From positions 52,717 to 116,716 of the forward strand of contig JAFVBC010000019.1 of NCBI GenBank assembly GCA_017480185.1: a stretch of 64,000 bases of DNA, read 5' to 3'. The stretch comes from Bacteroidales bacterium. Lineage in GTDB: Bacteria; Bacteroidota; Bacteroidia; Bacteroidales; P3. Shown here piece after piece: positions 26,821 to 34,491 of the stretch. The translations under genes and the position numbers were made by a program. The notes under the pieces were generated by a model. That model saw only the letters and a list, made by a program, of their open reading frames with translations. It made no database searches and had not been told where the DNA came from. Numbering within the stretch: the stretch's first letter is position 1; each line of letters opens with the position of its first letter.

Positions 26821-27924
26821 ATGAAAAAAAACATATTATTGTGCGTGATGGTGTGCGTTATCGCGTGGATAACTTCATGCAGGGAAGGAAATAAAAATAA
26901 CGAAACGATGAAGCAACAACAGACACTAACTCAAGAGTGGGACAAAGTATTCCAGCTGAGCGAAAAAGTGAACCATAGTAAGGTAACGTTCGAGACACAG
27001 TATGGCCTAAAATTGGCCGCCGACCTTTATACACCAAAAGAGGCTGAAGGAAAGTTGGCCGCCATCGCTGTAAGTGGACCGTTCGGTGCCGTCAAAGAGC
27101 AGAGTAGCGGCCTTTACGCCATGCGGATGGCTGAGCGAGGATTCGTTGCTTTGGCATTTGACCCCTCGTTTACCGGCGAAAGTAGCGGTAATCCACGACG
27201 CACGGCCTCGCCCGATATCAACACTGAAGACTTCATGGCCGCCGTCGACTACCTCTCACGGCTGGATAATGTGGATGCCAGCCGCATCGGCATCATCGGC
27301 ATCTGTGGGTGGGGTGGCATAGCCCTCAACGCTGCCGCTGCCGACACCCGCATCAAAGCCACTGTGGTCAGTACGATGTACGACATGACTCGCATCAGTG
27401 GCAACGGCTACAATGATGCCAACAATAATGAGGTCGACCGCCATGCCACGCGCGAAACCTTGGCCGGGCAGCGTCTTGCCGACCCATTGGCCATGGGTGG
27501 CGGTGTGGTAGACCCCGTGCCAGACGATGCCCCTCAGTTCGTCAAGGACTACCATGCCTACTACAAGACCCCGCGTGGCTACCACATCCGCAGTGGCAAT
27601 AGCAACGACGGTTGGCGCGCCATAGGTACGCAGGCCTACACCAACGCCCGTTTTCTCTACTACATCAACGAAATCCGCTCAGCCGTCCTTGTTATGCACG
27701 GTGCCGAGGCCCACAGTCGCTACTTCGGCGAATCCGCCTACCACTACATGGTAGATGGCCGTGCTGAGGGCTACAACACTATCGGCAAGCCAAATCCTGT
27801 TCCCGAAAACAAAGAACTACTTATCATACCAGGCGCCTCTCACTGCGACCTATACGACGGTGGCGAAGGCAACTATATCCCTTGGGATAAAATGGAGCAG
27901 TTCTTCCGCGAAAATCTTAAATAA
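26821..27924 (+). CDS. Alpha/beta hydrolase lipoprotein with Cys nucleophile elbow
   Basis: 367 residues; signal sequence ends in lipobox ITSC (Cys 20). Alpha/beta hydrolase core: SGPFGAVKEQSSGLYAMRMA, FDPSFTGESSG, the nucleophile elbow GIICGWGG-type segment IGICGWGG, and the histidine loop PGASHCDLYDG. The elbow carries Cys where most hydrolases have Ser. Related proteins in Bacteroidetes are annotated as DLH/YcjY-like hydrolases; the substrate is unknown. First gene of a GC-rich cassette; the flavodoxin follows after 8 bases. Confidence 0.85.
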   Translation: MKKNILLCVMVCVIAWITSCREGNKNNETMKQQQTLTQEWDKVFQLSEKVNHSKVTFETQYGLKLAADLYTPKEAEGKLAAIAVSGPFGAVKEQSSGLYAMRMAERGFVALAFDPSFTGESSGNPRRTASPDINTEDFMAAVDYLSRLDNVDASRIGIIGICGWGGIALNAAAADTRIKATVVSTMYDMTRISGNGYNDANNNEVDRHATRETLAGQRLADPLAMGGGVVDPVPDDAPQFVKDYHAYYKTPRGYHIRSGNSNDGWRAIGTQAYTNARFLYYINEIRSAVLVMHGAEAHSRYFGESAYHYMVDGRAEGYNTIGKPNPVPENKELLIIPGASHCDLYDGGEGNYIPWDKMEQFFRENLK

Positions 27925-27932
27925 TCAACACA

Positions 27933-28460
27933 ATGAAAAACATAGCATCAATTCTCTGCGCCTACATGCTTATGTTCAGTCTGACGGCCTGCGCACAGAA
28001 CAATAACAACAACCAACAGAAAGGAGATAACATGGACAAGACACTTGTGGCCTACTTCTCGGCTACCGGGAACACCAAAGCAGCCGCCGAGCGGCTGGCT
28101 AAAGAAAAAGGAGCCGACCTCTACGAAATCATTCCCGAGCAGCCCTATACCGCCGCCGACCTCAACTGGCGCGATAAGCAGAGCCGTTCCTCCCAAGAGA
28201 TGACGGACAAAAGTTCGCGTCCCGCCGTCAAGGGGCGCTGCGAGAACATCGCCGACTACGATACCGTGTGGATCGGCTTCCCCGTCTGGTGGTACACTGC
28301 CCCCACCATCATCAACACCTTCATCGAGGCTCACGACCTTAATGGCAAGGTACTCTGCGTATTCGCCACCAGCGGAAGCAGCGACGTAGTCGGCTCGGCC
28401 AGCGATCTCCGCAAGGCCTATCCTCAGTACACTTGGGGCGAAAGTCGCCTGATGAACTAA
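27933..28460 (+). CDS. Flavodoxin-like protein, possibly with two start sites
   Basis: 175 residues. The long form has a lipoprotein-type signal ending LTACAQ; an internal ATG at 28032 (MDKTLVAYFSATGNTK) is preceded by AAGGAG and would give a 142-residue cytoplasmic form. FMN phosphate loop SATGNTKAAAERLA, and IGFPVWWYTAPTIINTF is typical of the PF12682-type flavodoxins. The C-terminus stops at GESRLMN, which looks about 15 residues shorter than family members. In line with the upstream hydrolase. Confidence 0.85.
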   Translation: MKNIASILCAYMLMFSLTACAQNNNNNQQKGDNMDKTLVAYFSATGNTKAAAERLAKEKGADLYEIIPEQPYTAADLNWRDKQSRSSQEMTDKSSRPAVKGRCENIADYDTVWIGFPVWWYTAPTIINTFIEAHDLNGKVLCVFATSGSSDVVGSASDLRKAYPQYTWGESRLMN

Positions 28461-28479
28461 TAATACCGAAAGAAATCCA

Positions 28480-28515
28480 TGCGCCGCTCCACACAATAAT
28501 CTGCTGGGCGGCGCA
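28480..28515 (+). terminator. Hairpin after the flavodoxin gene
   Basis: TGCGCCGC (28480-28487) and GCGGCGCA (28508-28515) form an 8-base GC stem around a 20-base loop, followed by TTATTAT. It may be a weak terminator between the flavodoxin and the acetyltransferase. Confidence 0.5.
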
Positions 28516-28528
28516 TTATTATCCTGTT

Positions 28529-29071
28529 ATGAACGAAAATACAGAAAACAAATATGTGGGTAGCGATGCCGTCTATGAGGAGACACTGCGCACACGAAGG
28601 CTGGTGGCGGAGATGAATACCGGCTGGCATGATGAGAGCGATGTGCGCGAGTACCTGCGGAAGATAACCTGCAAGGCGATTGACGACACGGTACGCGTCT
28701 TCCCACCGCTGAACATCAACTATGGTCATGGCGTGGCGCTGGGGCGCGACTGTTTCTTGAACTTCGGCTGCACGCTACTGGCCCTCGGCGGCATCACCAT
28801 CGAGGACGACGTCTTCATCGGACCACATTGCGTGCTGGCTACAGAGTACCATCCCGAAGACCACGCCACGCGCCACTCGCTGCTGACCAAGTCCATTGTT
28901 GTCCGGCGCAACGCCTGGCTGGGCGCGAATGTTACGGTGCTCGCCGGTGTAACCATCGGCGAAAACGCCATCGTCGCCGCTGGCAGCGTGGTAACCAAAG
29001 ATGTGCCGGCAAATACAGTCGTCGCCGGTACACCTGCAAAGATTATCAGAACCATACGAACTGAACAATGA
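28529..29071 (+). CDS. Maltose/galactoside O-acetyltransferase-like hexapeptide protein
   Basis: 180 residues in the left-handed beta-helix acetyltransferase fold. N-terminal Mac-type region (DAVYEETLRTRRLVAEMN), then hexapeptide turns: LNFGCTLLALGG, IEDDVFIGPHC, ATEYHPEDHATRH, ANVTVLAGVTIGENAIVAAG and NTVVAGTPAKII. Probably transfers acetyl from acetyl-CoA to a small sugar or similar acceptor. Start at 28529; the longer reading would run through the hairpin and overlap the flavodoxin gene. Confidence 0.9.
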   Translation: MNENTENKYVGSDAVYEETLRTRRLVAEMNTGWHDESDVREYLRKITCKAIDDTVRVFPPLNINYGHGVALGRDCFLNFGCTLLALGGITIEDDVFIGPHCVLATEYHPEDHATRHSLLTKSIVVRRNAWLGANVTVLAGVTIGENAIVAAGSVVTKDVPANTVVAGTPAKIIRTIRTEQ

Positions 29072-29175
29072 ATGTCGAGGCTATCGCAATTACTGCATTT
29101 CTCCAGGCATGGACGATTGAGGAATAACTCTTCTACATCTACCTGAAATAATACATAACACCAAATCAGTTTTTA

Positions 29176-29209
29176 CAACGGCTGCCGTCCTTATGGACGG
29201 TAGCCGTTG
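29176..29209. terminator. Hairpin between the convergent acetyltransferase and DUF genes
   Basis: Stem of 15 bases (29176-29190 with 29195-29209) with one G-T pair and a 4-base loop TTAT. No long T run on either side, so it may act as an RNA stabiliser as much as a terminator. Confidence 0.5.
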
Positions 29210-29236
29210 TAATCTATGGCCATCAAATCAGTGTTT

Positions 29237-29671
29237 TTACTGATGCACTGCTGGTTTAGTCGGTAAAACCACCTGCCACGATTTCCACGCGAGACATAGG
29301 CCTACGACGATCATCAGAGGCATGACTATGTACTGCGCAGCGTTATCACTGGGCAGTTCCATGTAGGCATGGACAATATTGAAAAGGCCTATGACAGTGG
29401 CCAACACTGTATTTACCCACAACAACCAGCGCTTAGGGCATGTCGGTAACAGGCAAAAGATGCCACACGAAGGCAGCAGCAAACTCAGGGTTGCCATCAT
29501 CAGAAGCATCGACGCTGGTGCCGTACCACTGGCATCTACGGCGATACTCTGATTCCAAAAAAGAGGTAACAAATCCATTATAGAGTGGCAGACAAAACCA
29601 CCTACCGTCATCAGCCACAGAACAATTATCTGTGATCTCTTTCCCATAATTAACAATGATTCATCTTTCAT
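29237..29671 (-). CDS. Small four-segment membrane protein, unknown
   Basis: About 144 residues (MKDESLLIMGKRSQI...) with four hydrophobic segments near residues 12-30, 50-75, 85-105 and 118-136. No motif recognised. I start at 29671 because the predicted promoter on this strand (29697-29704) lies inside the longer reading. It is the only minus-strand gene inside the GC-rich cassette. Confidence 0.65.
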   Translation of the reverse strand: MKDESLLIMGKRSQIIVLWLMTVGGFVCHSIMDLLPLFWNQSIAVDASGTAPASMLLMMATLSLLLPSCGIFCLLPTCPKRWLLWVNTVLATVIGLFNIVHAYMELPSDNAAQYIVMPLMIVVGLCLAWKSWQVVLPTKPAVHQ

Positions 29672-29696
29672 AATTATTACTATTTGTGTTATATAG

Positions 29697-29704
29697 CAAA
29701 GATA
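29697..29704 (-). promoter_or_regulatory. Predicted promoter -7 element for the membrane protein
   Basis: CAAAGATA, i.e. TATCTTTG on the minus strand, 25 bases before the chosen start. Confidence 0.6.
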
Positions 29705-29806
29705 GTATCTATTACACGTGTTAGCAATACCCAATAATAGCGAAATTTGGCCTTAAGAAACAGGAAAAGTGAGCCAAAAAGAAAGGAGACAATCGAAGTG
29801 TGGTTG

Positions 29807-29814
29807 TACTTTTG
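29807..29814 (+). promoter_or_regulatory. Predicted promoter -7 element for the NTF2-like/FMN reductase operon
   Basis: TACTTTTG, 44 bases before the first ATG of the four-gene plus-strand operon. Confidence 0.65.
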
Positions 29815-29858
29815 CTGCCCGAAACGAACAATATTACTAACCATCAAAATATTTTAAG

Positions 29859-30218
29859 ATGAAGCAGATAGAAACAATATCAGGCGTACTCGACGCCATC
29901 GAACTTTACGCAGAGGCAGGACGCAAGGCCAGCCGCACTATCGGACAGCAGGCCTTCAGCGAGGGTGCCACCATGTCGTGGGTGGAAAACGGAAAAATCA
30001 ACACCGTGCCCATCAACACGCTCTTCGACGTGCTGGAGCATACAGGCGAAGAGGAGGTCACCTACACCGTCGAGGACGTTACCGTGGCGGGCAACGTGGC
30101 CTTTGTGCGCATCTCGTCGTGGTTCAGTAAGCTGACCAACTTCAACGATATGTTCACCCTGGCCGAGGAGAACGGCAAATGGAAGATCGTAAGCAAAATA
30201 TATTCCGTAAAGCAATGA
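29859..30218 (+). CDS. NTF2-like (putative lumazine-binding type) protein 1
   Basis: 119 residues of the SnoaL/NTF2-like cone fold, PF12893 type: ELYAEAGRKASRTIGQQAFS, SEGATMSWVENGKI, VTVAGNVAFVRISSWFSKL and ENGKWKIVSKIY at the end. Such small domains bind hydrophobic ligands or act as accessory subunits; no function is proven. It overlaps the next NTF2-like gene by 4 bases (ATGA), so both are probably made in step and may form a heteromer. Confidence 0.82.
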   Translation: MKQIETISGVLDAIELYAEAGRKASRTIGQQAFSEGATMSWVENGKINTVPINTLFDVLEHTGEEEVTYTVEDVTVAGNVAFVRISSWFSKLTNFNDMFTLAEENGKWKIVSKIYSVKQ

Positions 30219-30598
30219 GAGCCAAGATCGAAGAATACGATGCCGTAGTAGAGGCCGCGTCGAAGTTTGCCCGCAGCGTGGCCGAGGGCAACAGCAAGTA
30301 TGCCAAAGAGCTCTTCACCGCCGATGCCTGCCTGTTCGGCTACCTAAACGGCAAGTTGGAGCGCGGCAGTATTGAGCAGTTCTACCACAACGTCGACACC
30401 GTGGGCGCAGGTGACAGTTTTAAGACCCGCATTGATGTGTTAGCGCTGGAAGAGACCCTCGCCGTAGTACGCGTGCTGGAGGAGGGCTGGGGAGGCTCGA
30501 TAGACTTCACCGACGTGCTACTGCTGCTAAAGATCGACGGCGAATGGAAGTGCGTAGCCAAGGCCTACAACCAGAATTCCAACACCGTCAAGCAGTGA
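30215..30598 (+). CDS. NTF2-like (putative lumazine-binding type) protein 2
   Basis: 127 residues starting MRAKIEEYDAVVEAASKFAR. Same fold as its neighbour: FTADACLFGYLNGKLERGSI, ETLAVVRVLEEGWGGSIDFT, LLKIDGEWKCVAKAY. It starts within the stop of the first NTF2-like gene, and its own stop overlaps the GTG start of the reductase. Confidence 0.82.
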   Translation: MRAKIEEYDAVVEAASKFARSVAEGNSKYAKELFTADACLFGYLNGKLERGSIEQFYHNVDTVGAGDSFKTRIDVLALEETLAVVRVLEEGWGGSIDFTDVLLLLKIDGEWKCVAKAYNQNSNTVKQ

Positions 30599-31266
30599 AG
30601 AGAGTCTTTGCCATCAACGGCAGTCCGCGCAAGGACTACAACACCGCACAGTTGCTACGCGCCTTTGTTGACGGGGCCCGCGAGGCAAACGACGATGTGG
30701 AGATCGCGGAGGTCAATCTCTATGACCTCCGATTCACTGGTTGCCGCGAGTGCTATGCCTGCAAGTTGCGCAACGGTAACAGCTACGGCCGCTGTGGATT
30801 CCACGACGACATCACCGACCTCCTCGACCGCGTAGCCCATGCCGATGTGGTGGCCTTCGGGTCGCCCATATACTTCTCCGAAATCACCGCCCAACTGCGC
30901 GGTTTCCTCGAGAGGTTGTGGTATCCCTTCGTACAGTTCAAGCGCGGCGAGAAGCAAGTCATCGCTCCGCAGCCAGTACACACCGCCTTCCTAATACCGA
31001 TGAACCTCACTGAGCAGGCGATGCTCAGCAGCGGCTATGACACGCTCCTTGCCCCTGTGCTGCAATGGACGCAGTACATCTTCGGCCACGAGCCACGGGT
31101 ACAGTACTGCTTCGACACGCTACAGTACCGCGACTACGACCGCTACTGGGCCAACGCGTGGAACGTCGCCGCCAAACGGCTGCGCCACGAACGGCATTTC
31201 CCTACTGACCTTGAGCAGGCTCGACAGTTAGGACGATCATTGGTGGAAGCATCATTGATAGATTGA
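30595..31266 (+). CDS. NADPH-dependent FMN reductase-like flavoprotein 1
   Basis: 223 residues in the flavodoxin-like fold: VFAINGSPRKDYNTAQLLRA binds the FMN phosphate, followed by the Cys-containing FTGCRECYACK and the FGSPIYFSEITAQLRGFLER loop. Start: GTG at 30595, overlapping the preceding TGA by 4 bases; the ATG further upstream (30544) would overlap the previous gene in another frame. Probably reduces flavin or a quinone or nitro compound. Confidence 0.85.
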   Translation: MKRVFAINGSPRKDYNTAQLLRAFVDGAREANDDVEIAEVNLYDLRFTGCRECYACKLRNGNSYGRCGFHDDITDLLDRVAHADVVAFGSPIYFSEITAQLRGFLERLWYPFVQFKRGEKQVIAPQPVHTAFLIPMNLTEQAMLSSGYDTLLAPVLQWTQYIFGHEPRVQYCFDTLQYRDYDRYWANAWNVAAKRLRHERHFPTDLEQARQLGRSLVEASLID

Positions 31267-31280
31267 AATATTGATACAAT

Positions 31281-31841
31281 ATGAAAAAGATAGTGGTACT
31301 AAACGGAAGCCCCCGACTGGAGGGCAACACCGTGCAGATGATACGCGAGTTCCGCCGCGGTGCCGAAGAGGCTGGTGCAGAGGTTGCTGTGTTCGACCTG
31401 AAGCGGATGGACATCAAGACATGCCTCGGATGCTGTCGTGGCGGCAAGAACCCCGACAGCCCCTGCGTTCAGAGGGACGATATGGAGCGCATCTACCCCG
31501 CCTACGAGCAGGCCAACGTGCTGGTGCTGGCCTCGCCGATGTACTACTGGAGCGTGACGGCCATCCTCAAGGCCGCCTTCGATCGCCTCTTCGCCGTAGC
31601 CGAGAAGAACCCCAACCTGCGCAACCCGCGCAAGGACGCCGTGCTACTGATGGCTTCGGAGGGCGACACGGAGGCCAACTTCAAGCCCGTCAGCGACTAC
31701 TACCACGCCCTACTGAGCCACCTGCGATGGAACAACCTGGGCGAGGTGAACTGCGGTGGCGTAATGGACGTCGGTGACATCAGCAACCACCCGAAGCTGG
31801 CGGACTGCTACCGCCTCGGCCTCTCCGTTGGGAAGGAATGA
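31281..31841 (+). CDS. NADPH-dependent FMN reductase-like flavoprotein 2
   Basis: 186 residues. VVLNGSPRLEGNTVQMIREF (FMN loop), iron-sulfur-free Cys loop TCLGCCRGGKNPDSPC, and LASPMYYWSVTAILKAAFDR. It is a paralogue of the gene 14 bases upstream, but shorter. The end of the operon is marked by a strong hairpin. Confidence 0.88.
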   Translation: MKKIVVLNGSPRLEGNTVQMIREFRRGAEEAGAEVAVFDLKRMDIKTCLGCCRGGKNPDSPCVQRDDMERIYPAYEQANVLVLASPMYYWSVTAILKAAFDRLFAVAEKNPNLRNPRKDAVLLMASEGDTEANFKPVSDYYHALLSHLRWNNLGEVNCGGVMDVGDISNHPKLADCYRLGLSVGKE

Positions 31842-31850
31842 ACATTCAGT

Positions 31851-31890
31851 ACACAAATGCTGCCATCCGCAAGGATGGCAGCATTTGTGT
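31851..31890 (+). terminator. Terminator-like perfect hairpin after the FMN reductases
   Basis: An 18-base perfect inverted repeat (31851-31868 with 31873-31890) around loop GCAA, then TAATAATTTG. It marks the right edge of the GC-rich cassette. Confidence 0.8.
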
Positions 31891-31906
31891 TAATAATTTG
31901 ATTGAA

Positions 31907-32308
31907 TCAAAACGGCAAATCGTAGCCTACAGACCTTTCACATACGCAAAGAGTTTGCTCACTCGATTCAGTGCGCGCAATATCTTTGATTTTGCTGCGA
32001 TATTCATTGTAGGTACGGATGTTGTCGATTTCCTTGCGACGTTGTCTGCTTATCTCGGCAAATTCGTTTTCTTTCTCAATTCCAAGGAAACGGCGACCGA
32101 CAAGGTTGGCTGCAATGCCCGTCGTTGAAGAGCCAGAGAACGGATCAAGAATCCATGCTCCCTTGTCGGTCGAGGCGAGAATTATTCTCGTGAGCAGTGA
32201 CAGAGGTTTCTGTGTCGGGTGCTTACCGCACGATTTTTCCCAAGGCGCTATGGCTGGTAACCGCCATACGTCTGTCATCTGTTTATCGTCGTTGAGGTGC
32301 TTCGCCAG
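31907..32308 (-). pseudogene. C-terminal remnant of a DNA methyltransferase (N4/N6 type)
   Basis: About 133 residues in frame, from LAKHLNDDKQMTDVWRLP onward. It contains the late part of PF01555-type enzymes: KHPTQKPLSLLTRIILAST (motif X-like) and the AdoMet-binding motif I region LDPFSGSSTTGIAANLVGRR. The catalytic motif IV (SPPY/DPPY), which comes earlier in this class, is absent. An in-frame TAA stands at 32309-32311. It lies just downstream of a restriction-endonuclease-like gene on the same strand, so it is what remains of the modification partner. Confidence 0.78.
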
Positions 32309-32438
32309 TTATTTGTGTTTGATATGTGATAGACCGTCCTCGATGATATAGTTTGTATTTCCCTCGCTGTAGTCGAGTTTGTCATAAACATATTCTGCGA
32401 GGTCGTCGCCATATTCTTTCAGGACTTCTGGCGGCGTT

Positions 32439-33182
32439 TCATAGAATAAACTCCATTTGTTGTTTCTGTAATTCTTGTTCGTATTGCTTGTCAAGAGACT
32501 CATAACTGAGAAAAGCGACCCGTTTGTTTGCTCGTAGTGTTGTGAACGCCGCGTATTCCATCTTATGCACAAACTCGGAATGTCGTTTATCGTCGGCGAC
32601 GATTACCATCCTCACGTAAAAGTCTTGTAGGTCGTTGAACTTCAGCAATGAATTTTGGATGTCTGTAGAGTGTTCTATTTCGTAGAACGAATGGGGCATG
32701 TGGTTTGCGTTAAACCATATTACGTCAATAGTGGAACTGCGGTCTACGAATTTCGGATAAGAATACTGCGGAATGGATTGCAGAGTTCGTATCTCGCCAA
32801 GTTGTTTGGTGAGGAACCTTTTGTGTTTGTCTTGATTTGGAACGAAAGTGTCAAGGTTGCGCATCTTTCCAATCTCAAGCAGGAGGCCTTGATAGTACGA
32901 ATGGTTAAATGTCTTTACCTCTTCGGTGTCTTTGTTCTTGTCACTTTGCACGACGATTCCGTCCTGTTCCAGTTGTTTGCGGTGCGTTTCGAGTGCATAC
33001 AAGCCTGGCTTTATCTTGTAGATGCCAGCTGTTTGCTGCACAATACGCCGAACGCTTGCAAAGGGAGTTTTGGTCTTCCACACACAATCCTCAATCGCAA
33101 AAACATTTTGGTTTATCTGGTTGAGTGTGGCTATTCCTCCCAACTTATCAATGGTTTCTATTACAGCTTGCGCTTGCGTCAT
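32439..33182 (-). CDS. Restriction-endonuclease-like protein
   Basis: 247 residues. The N-terminus looks like a winged-helix DNA-binding region (AQAVIETIDKLGGIATLNQI, IVQQTAGIYKIKPGLYAL). The C-terminal half holds a PD-(D/E)XK-like core: SSTIDVIWFN followed by SFYEIEHSTDIQNSLLKFND. Its context (methyltransferase remnant downstream, AT-rich composition against a GC-rich left neighbour) suggests a type II restriction enzyme of a decayed system. The family assignment is by pattern, not by a search. The stretch 32312-32438 carries another reading frame (YETPPEVLKEYGDDLAEYV) in frame with the remnant. Confidence 0.62.
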   Translation of the reverse strand: MTQAQAVIETIDKLGGIATLNQINQNVFAIEDCVWKTKTPFASVRRIVQQTAGIYKIKPGLYALETHRKQLEQDGIVVQSDKNKDTEEVKTFNHSYYQGLLLEIGKMRNLDTFVPNQDKHKRFLTKQLGEIRTLQSIPQYSYPKFVDRSSTIDVIWFNANHMPHSFYEIEHSTDIQNSLLKFNDLQDFYVRMVIVADDKRHSEFVHKMEYAAFTTLRANKRVAFLSYESLDKQYEQELQKQQMEFIL

Positions 33183-33208
33183 AGCTATGCGATAAATTTA
33201 TTGATGAA

Positions 33209-33331
33209 TTAGGCCCTGCCGTCATCTACGGAATAGTTCCCTTGCTTGTTGAGGAATGTTGCGAGGTCAACCTTGCCCTCGTATATATGTCCTGTTATGG
33301 TGTTTCCACCACATTTGCCTCCAGCAACCAT
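33209..33331 (-). pseudogene. Short ORF or 3' remnant upstream of the restriction-like gene
   Basis: Forty codons reading MVAGGKCGGNTITGHIYEGK then VDLATFLNKQGNYSVDDGRA, ended by TAA. The composition looks protein-like and it lies 26 bases before the restriction-like gene on the same strand. An in-frame stop precedes it by 10 codons. It may be the end of a gene lost upstream, or a small gene. The rest of 33183-33465 holds nothing recognisable. Confidence 0.4.
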
Positions 33332-33465
33332 ACTTTTTGCAGTTTGTACAAAAAAAACAACTTACGCCTATATCAACGCCATATCCTCAGTTTTATTGCC
33401 ATCGGCTGTAGGTATACCGCATGGGGCTGACACATACTCACATTTCCTTCGTAATTGTTTTTTCG

Positions 33466-33473
33466 TACCTTTG
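33466..33473 (+). promoter_or_regulatory. Predicted promoter -7 element for the AraC regulator
   Basis: TACCTTTG, 22 bases before the chosen ATG at 33496. Confidence 0.7.
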
Positions 33474-33495
33474 CGTCCCGATTTATGAAACGGAT

Positions 33496-34353
33496 ATGAA
33501 ACCTCAGACGAAATTCCCGACCGCATTGGTATCGGGCGACTATACGGCTTCATCGCTCACCCTTGACGGCGGAAGTATTATCGACCAATGTATCGTAACC
33601 GCCGGCGAACGGGGAACTTTCTTCCTTGAGCAGCACCTACTCTACGTGGTGTTGGGCGGTAGCGTGCGTCTCAACCATGGGCAACAGAGCTGGACGGTGG
33701 GCAAGAACGAGATGTTACTGCTGCGCAAATGCCAAAGCGTCGACTACGAGAAGACCAGCGATCCCGCAACGGGCCTTTTTGAGAGCCTTCTGTTCGGTAT
33801 CAGTAGCGAGTTGCTTAAGGATTTTCTCGCCAGCCAGAACATCGGGCCAGTTACCACCACCGAGGAGCAGGGAGCACGGGTGAGCCCGATGAGCGAGCGA
33901 CTGGTGGCCTACTGCCATTCGCTGCAACCCTATTTCGACCAACCCGAGCAAGCCGAACCTGCCCTGCTGCGACTGAAGATGATGGAGCTGTTGTTCGATG
34001 TGATGGACTGCTCGAAAAACACCTTCCGACAGATGCTACAACTGCGTCAGCCCGTGCGGAGCGACTTGCGACGTGTGGTGGAAGAGAATATCACCTCGCC
34101 CATTGGCATTGATGAACTGGCCTACCTCAGTGGCCGCTCGCGCTCCAGTTTTAAGCGCGATTTCCAGGACATCTACGGAATTCCACCCGCTCGCTGGATA
34201 CGTGAACAGCGCCTTGCCCGTGCCCACCAAATGTTACAAGGCTCCTCGCTCTCGGTTTCCGAAGTGGCCTACACCCTCGGCTTCGAAAACCCCACCCATT
34301 TCAGTCGCATCTTCAAACAACGTTTCGGCGTATCGCCATCAAACGTTTCGTAG
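33496..34353 (+). CDS. AraC-family transcriptional regulator
   Basis: 285 residues. The N-terminal part has a cupin-like sensor (EQHLLYVVLGGSVRLNHGQQ). The C-terminal 100 residues form the double HTH: SPIGIDELAYLSGRSRSSFK, then RARAHQML-type linker and SLSVSEVAYTLGFENPTHFS with FKQRFGVSPS. Start at 33496 because the longer reading begins upstream of the promoter. It is the nearest regulator to the redox cassette and may control it, though the decayed restriction locus lies between. Confidence 0.92.
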   Translation: MKPQTKFPTALVSGDYTASSLTLDGGSIIDQCIVTAGERGTFFLEQHLLYVVLGGSVRLNHGQQSWTVGKNEMLLLRKCQSVDYEKTSDPATGLFESLLFGISSELLKDFLASQNIGPVTTTEEQGARVSPMSERLVAYCHSLQPYFDQPEQAEPALLRLKMMELLFDVMDCSKNTFRQMLQLRQPVRSDLRRVVEENITSPIGIDELAYLSGRSRSSFKRDFQDIYGIPPARWIREQRLARAHQMLQGSSLSVSEVAYTLGFENPTHFSRIFKQRFGVSPSNVS

Positions 34354-34389
34354 GGGGCACAATTTTAGATTACTCTTCATCATATTATA

Positions 34390-34421
34390 GGGGTGTGATG
34401 CATTACAATACATCACACCCC
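34390..34421 (+). terminator. Terminator hairpin after the AraC gene
   Basis: GGGGTGTGATG and CATCACACCCC form an 11-base stem around a 10-base loop; no strong T run follows, and the convergent MFS gene ends nearby, so it may serve both. Confidence 0.65.
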
Positions 34422-34491
34422 CATAAATTTCCCAGCTCTTTAATAACCGATAGATACCGTGTGGTGGTATCTATCAGCATTTATCAAAAAA

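Noticed and set aside
32309-32572. 87-codon ORF between the nuclease and methylase remnant as a gene of its own
   Set aside because: It is in frame with the methylase remnant and overlaps the nuclease; more likely part of the decayed modification gene than a gene.
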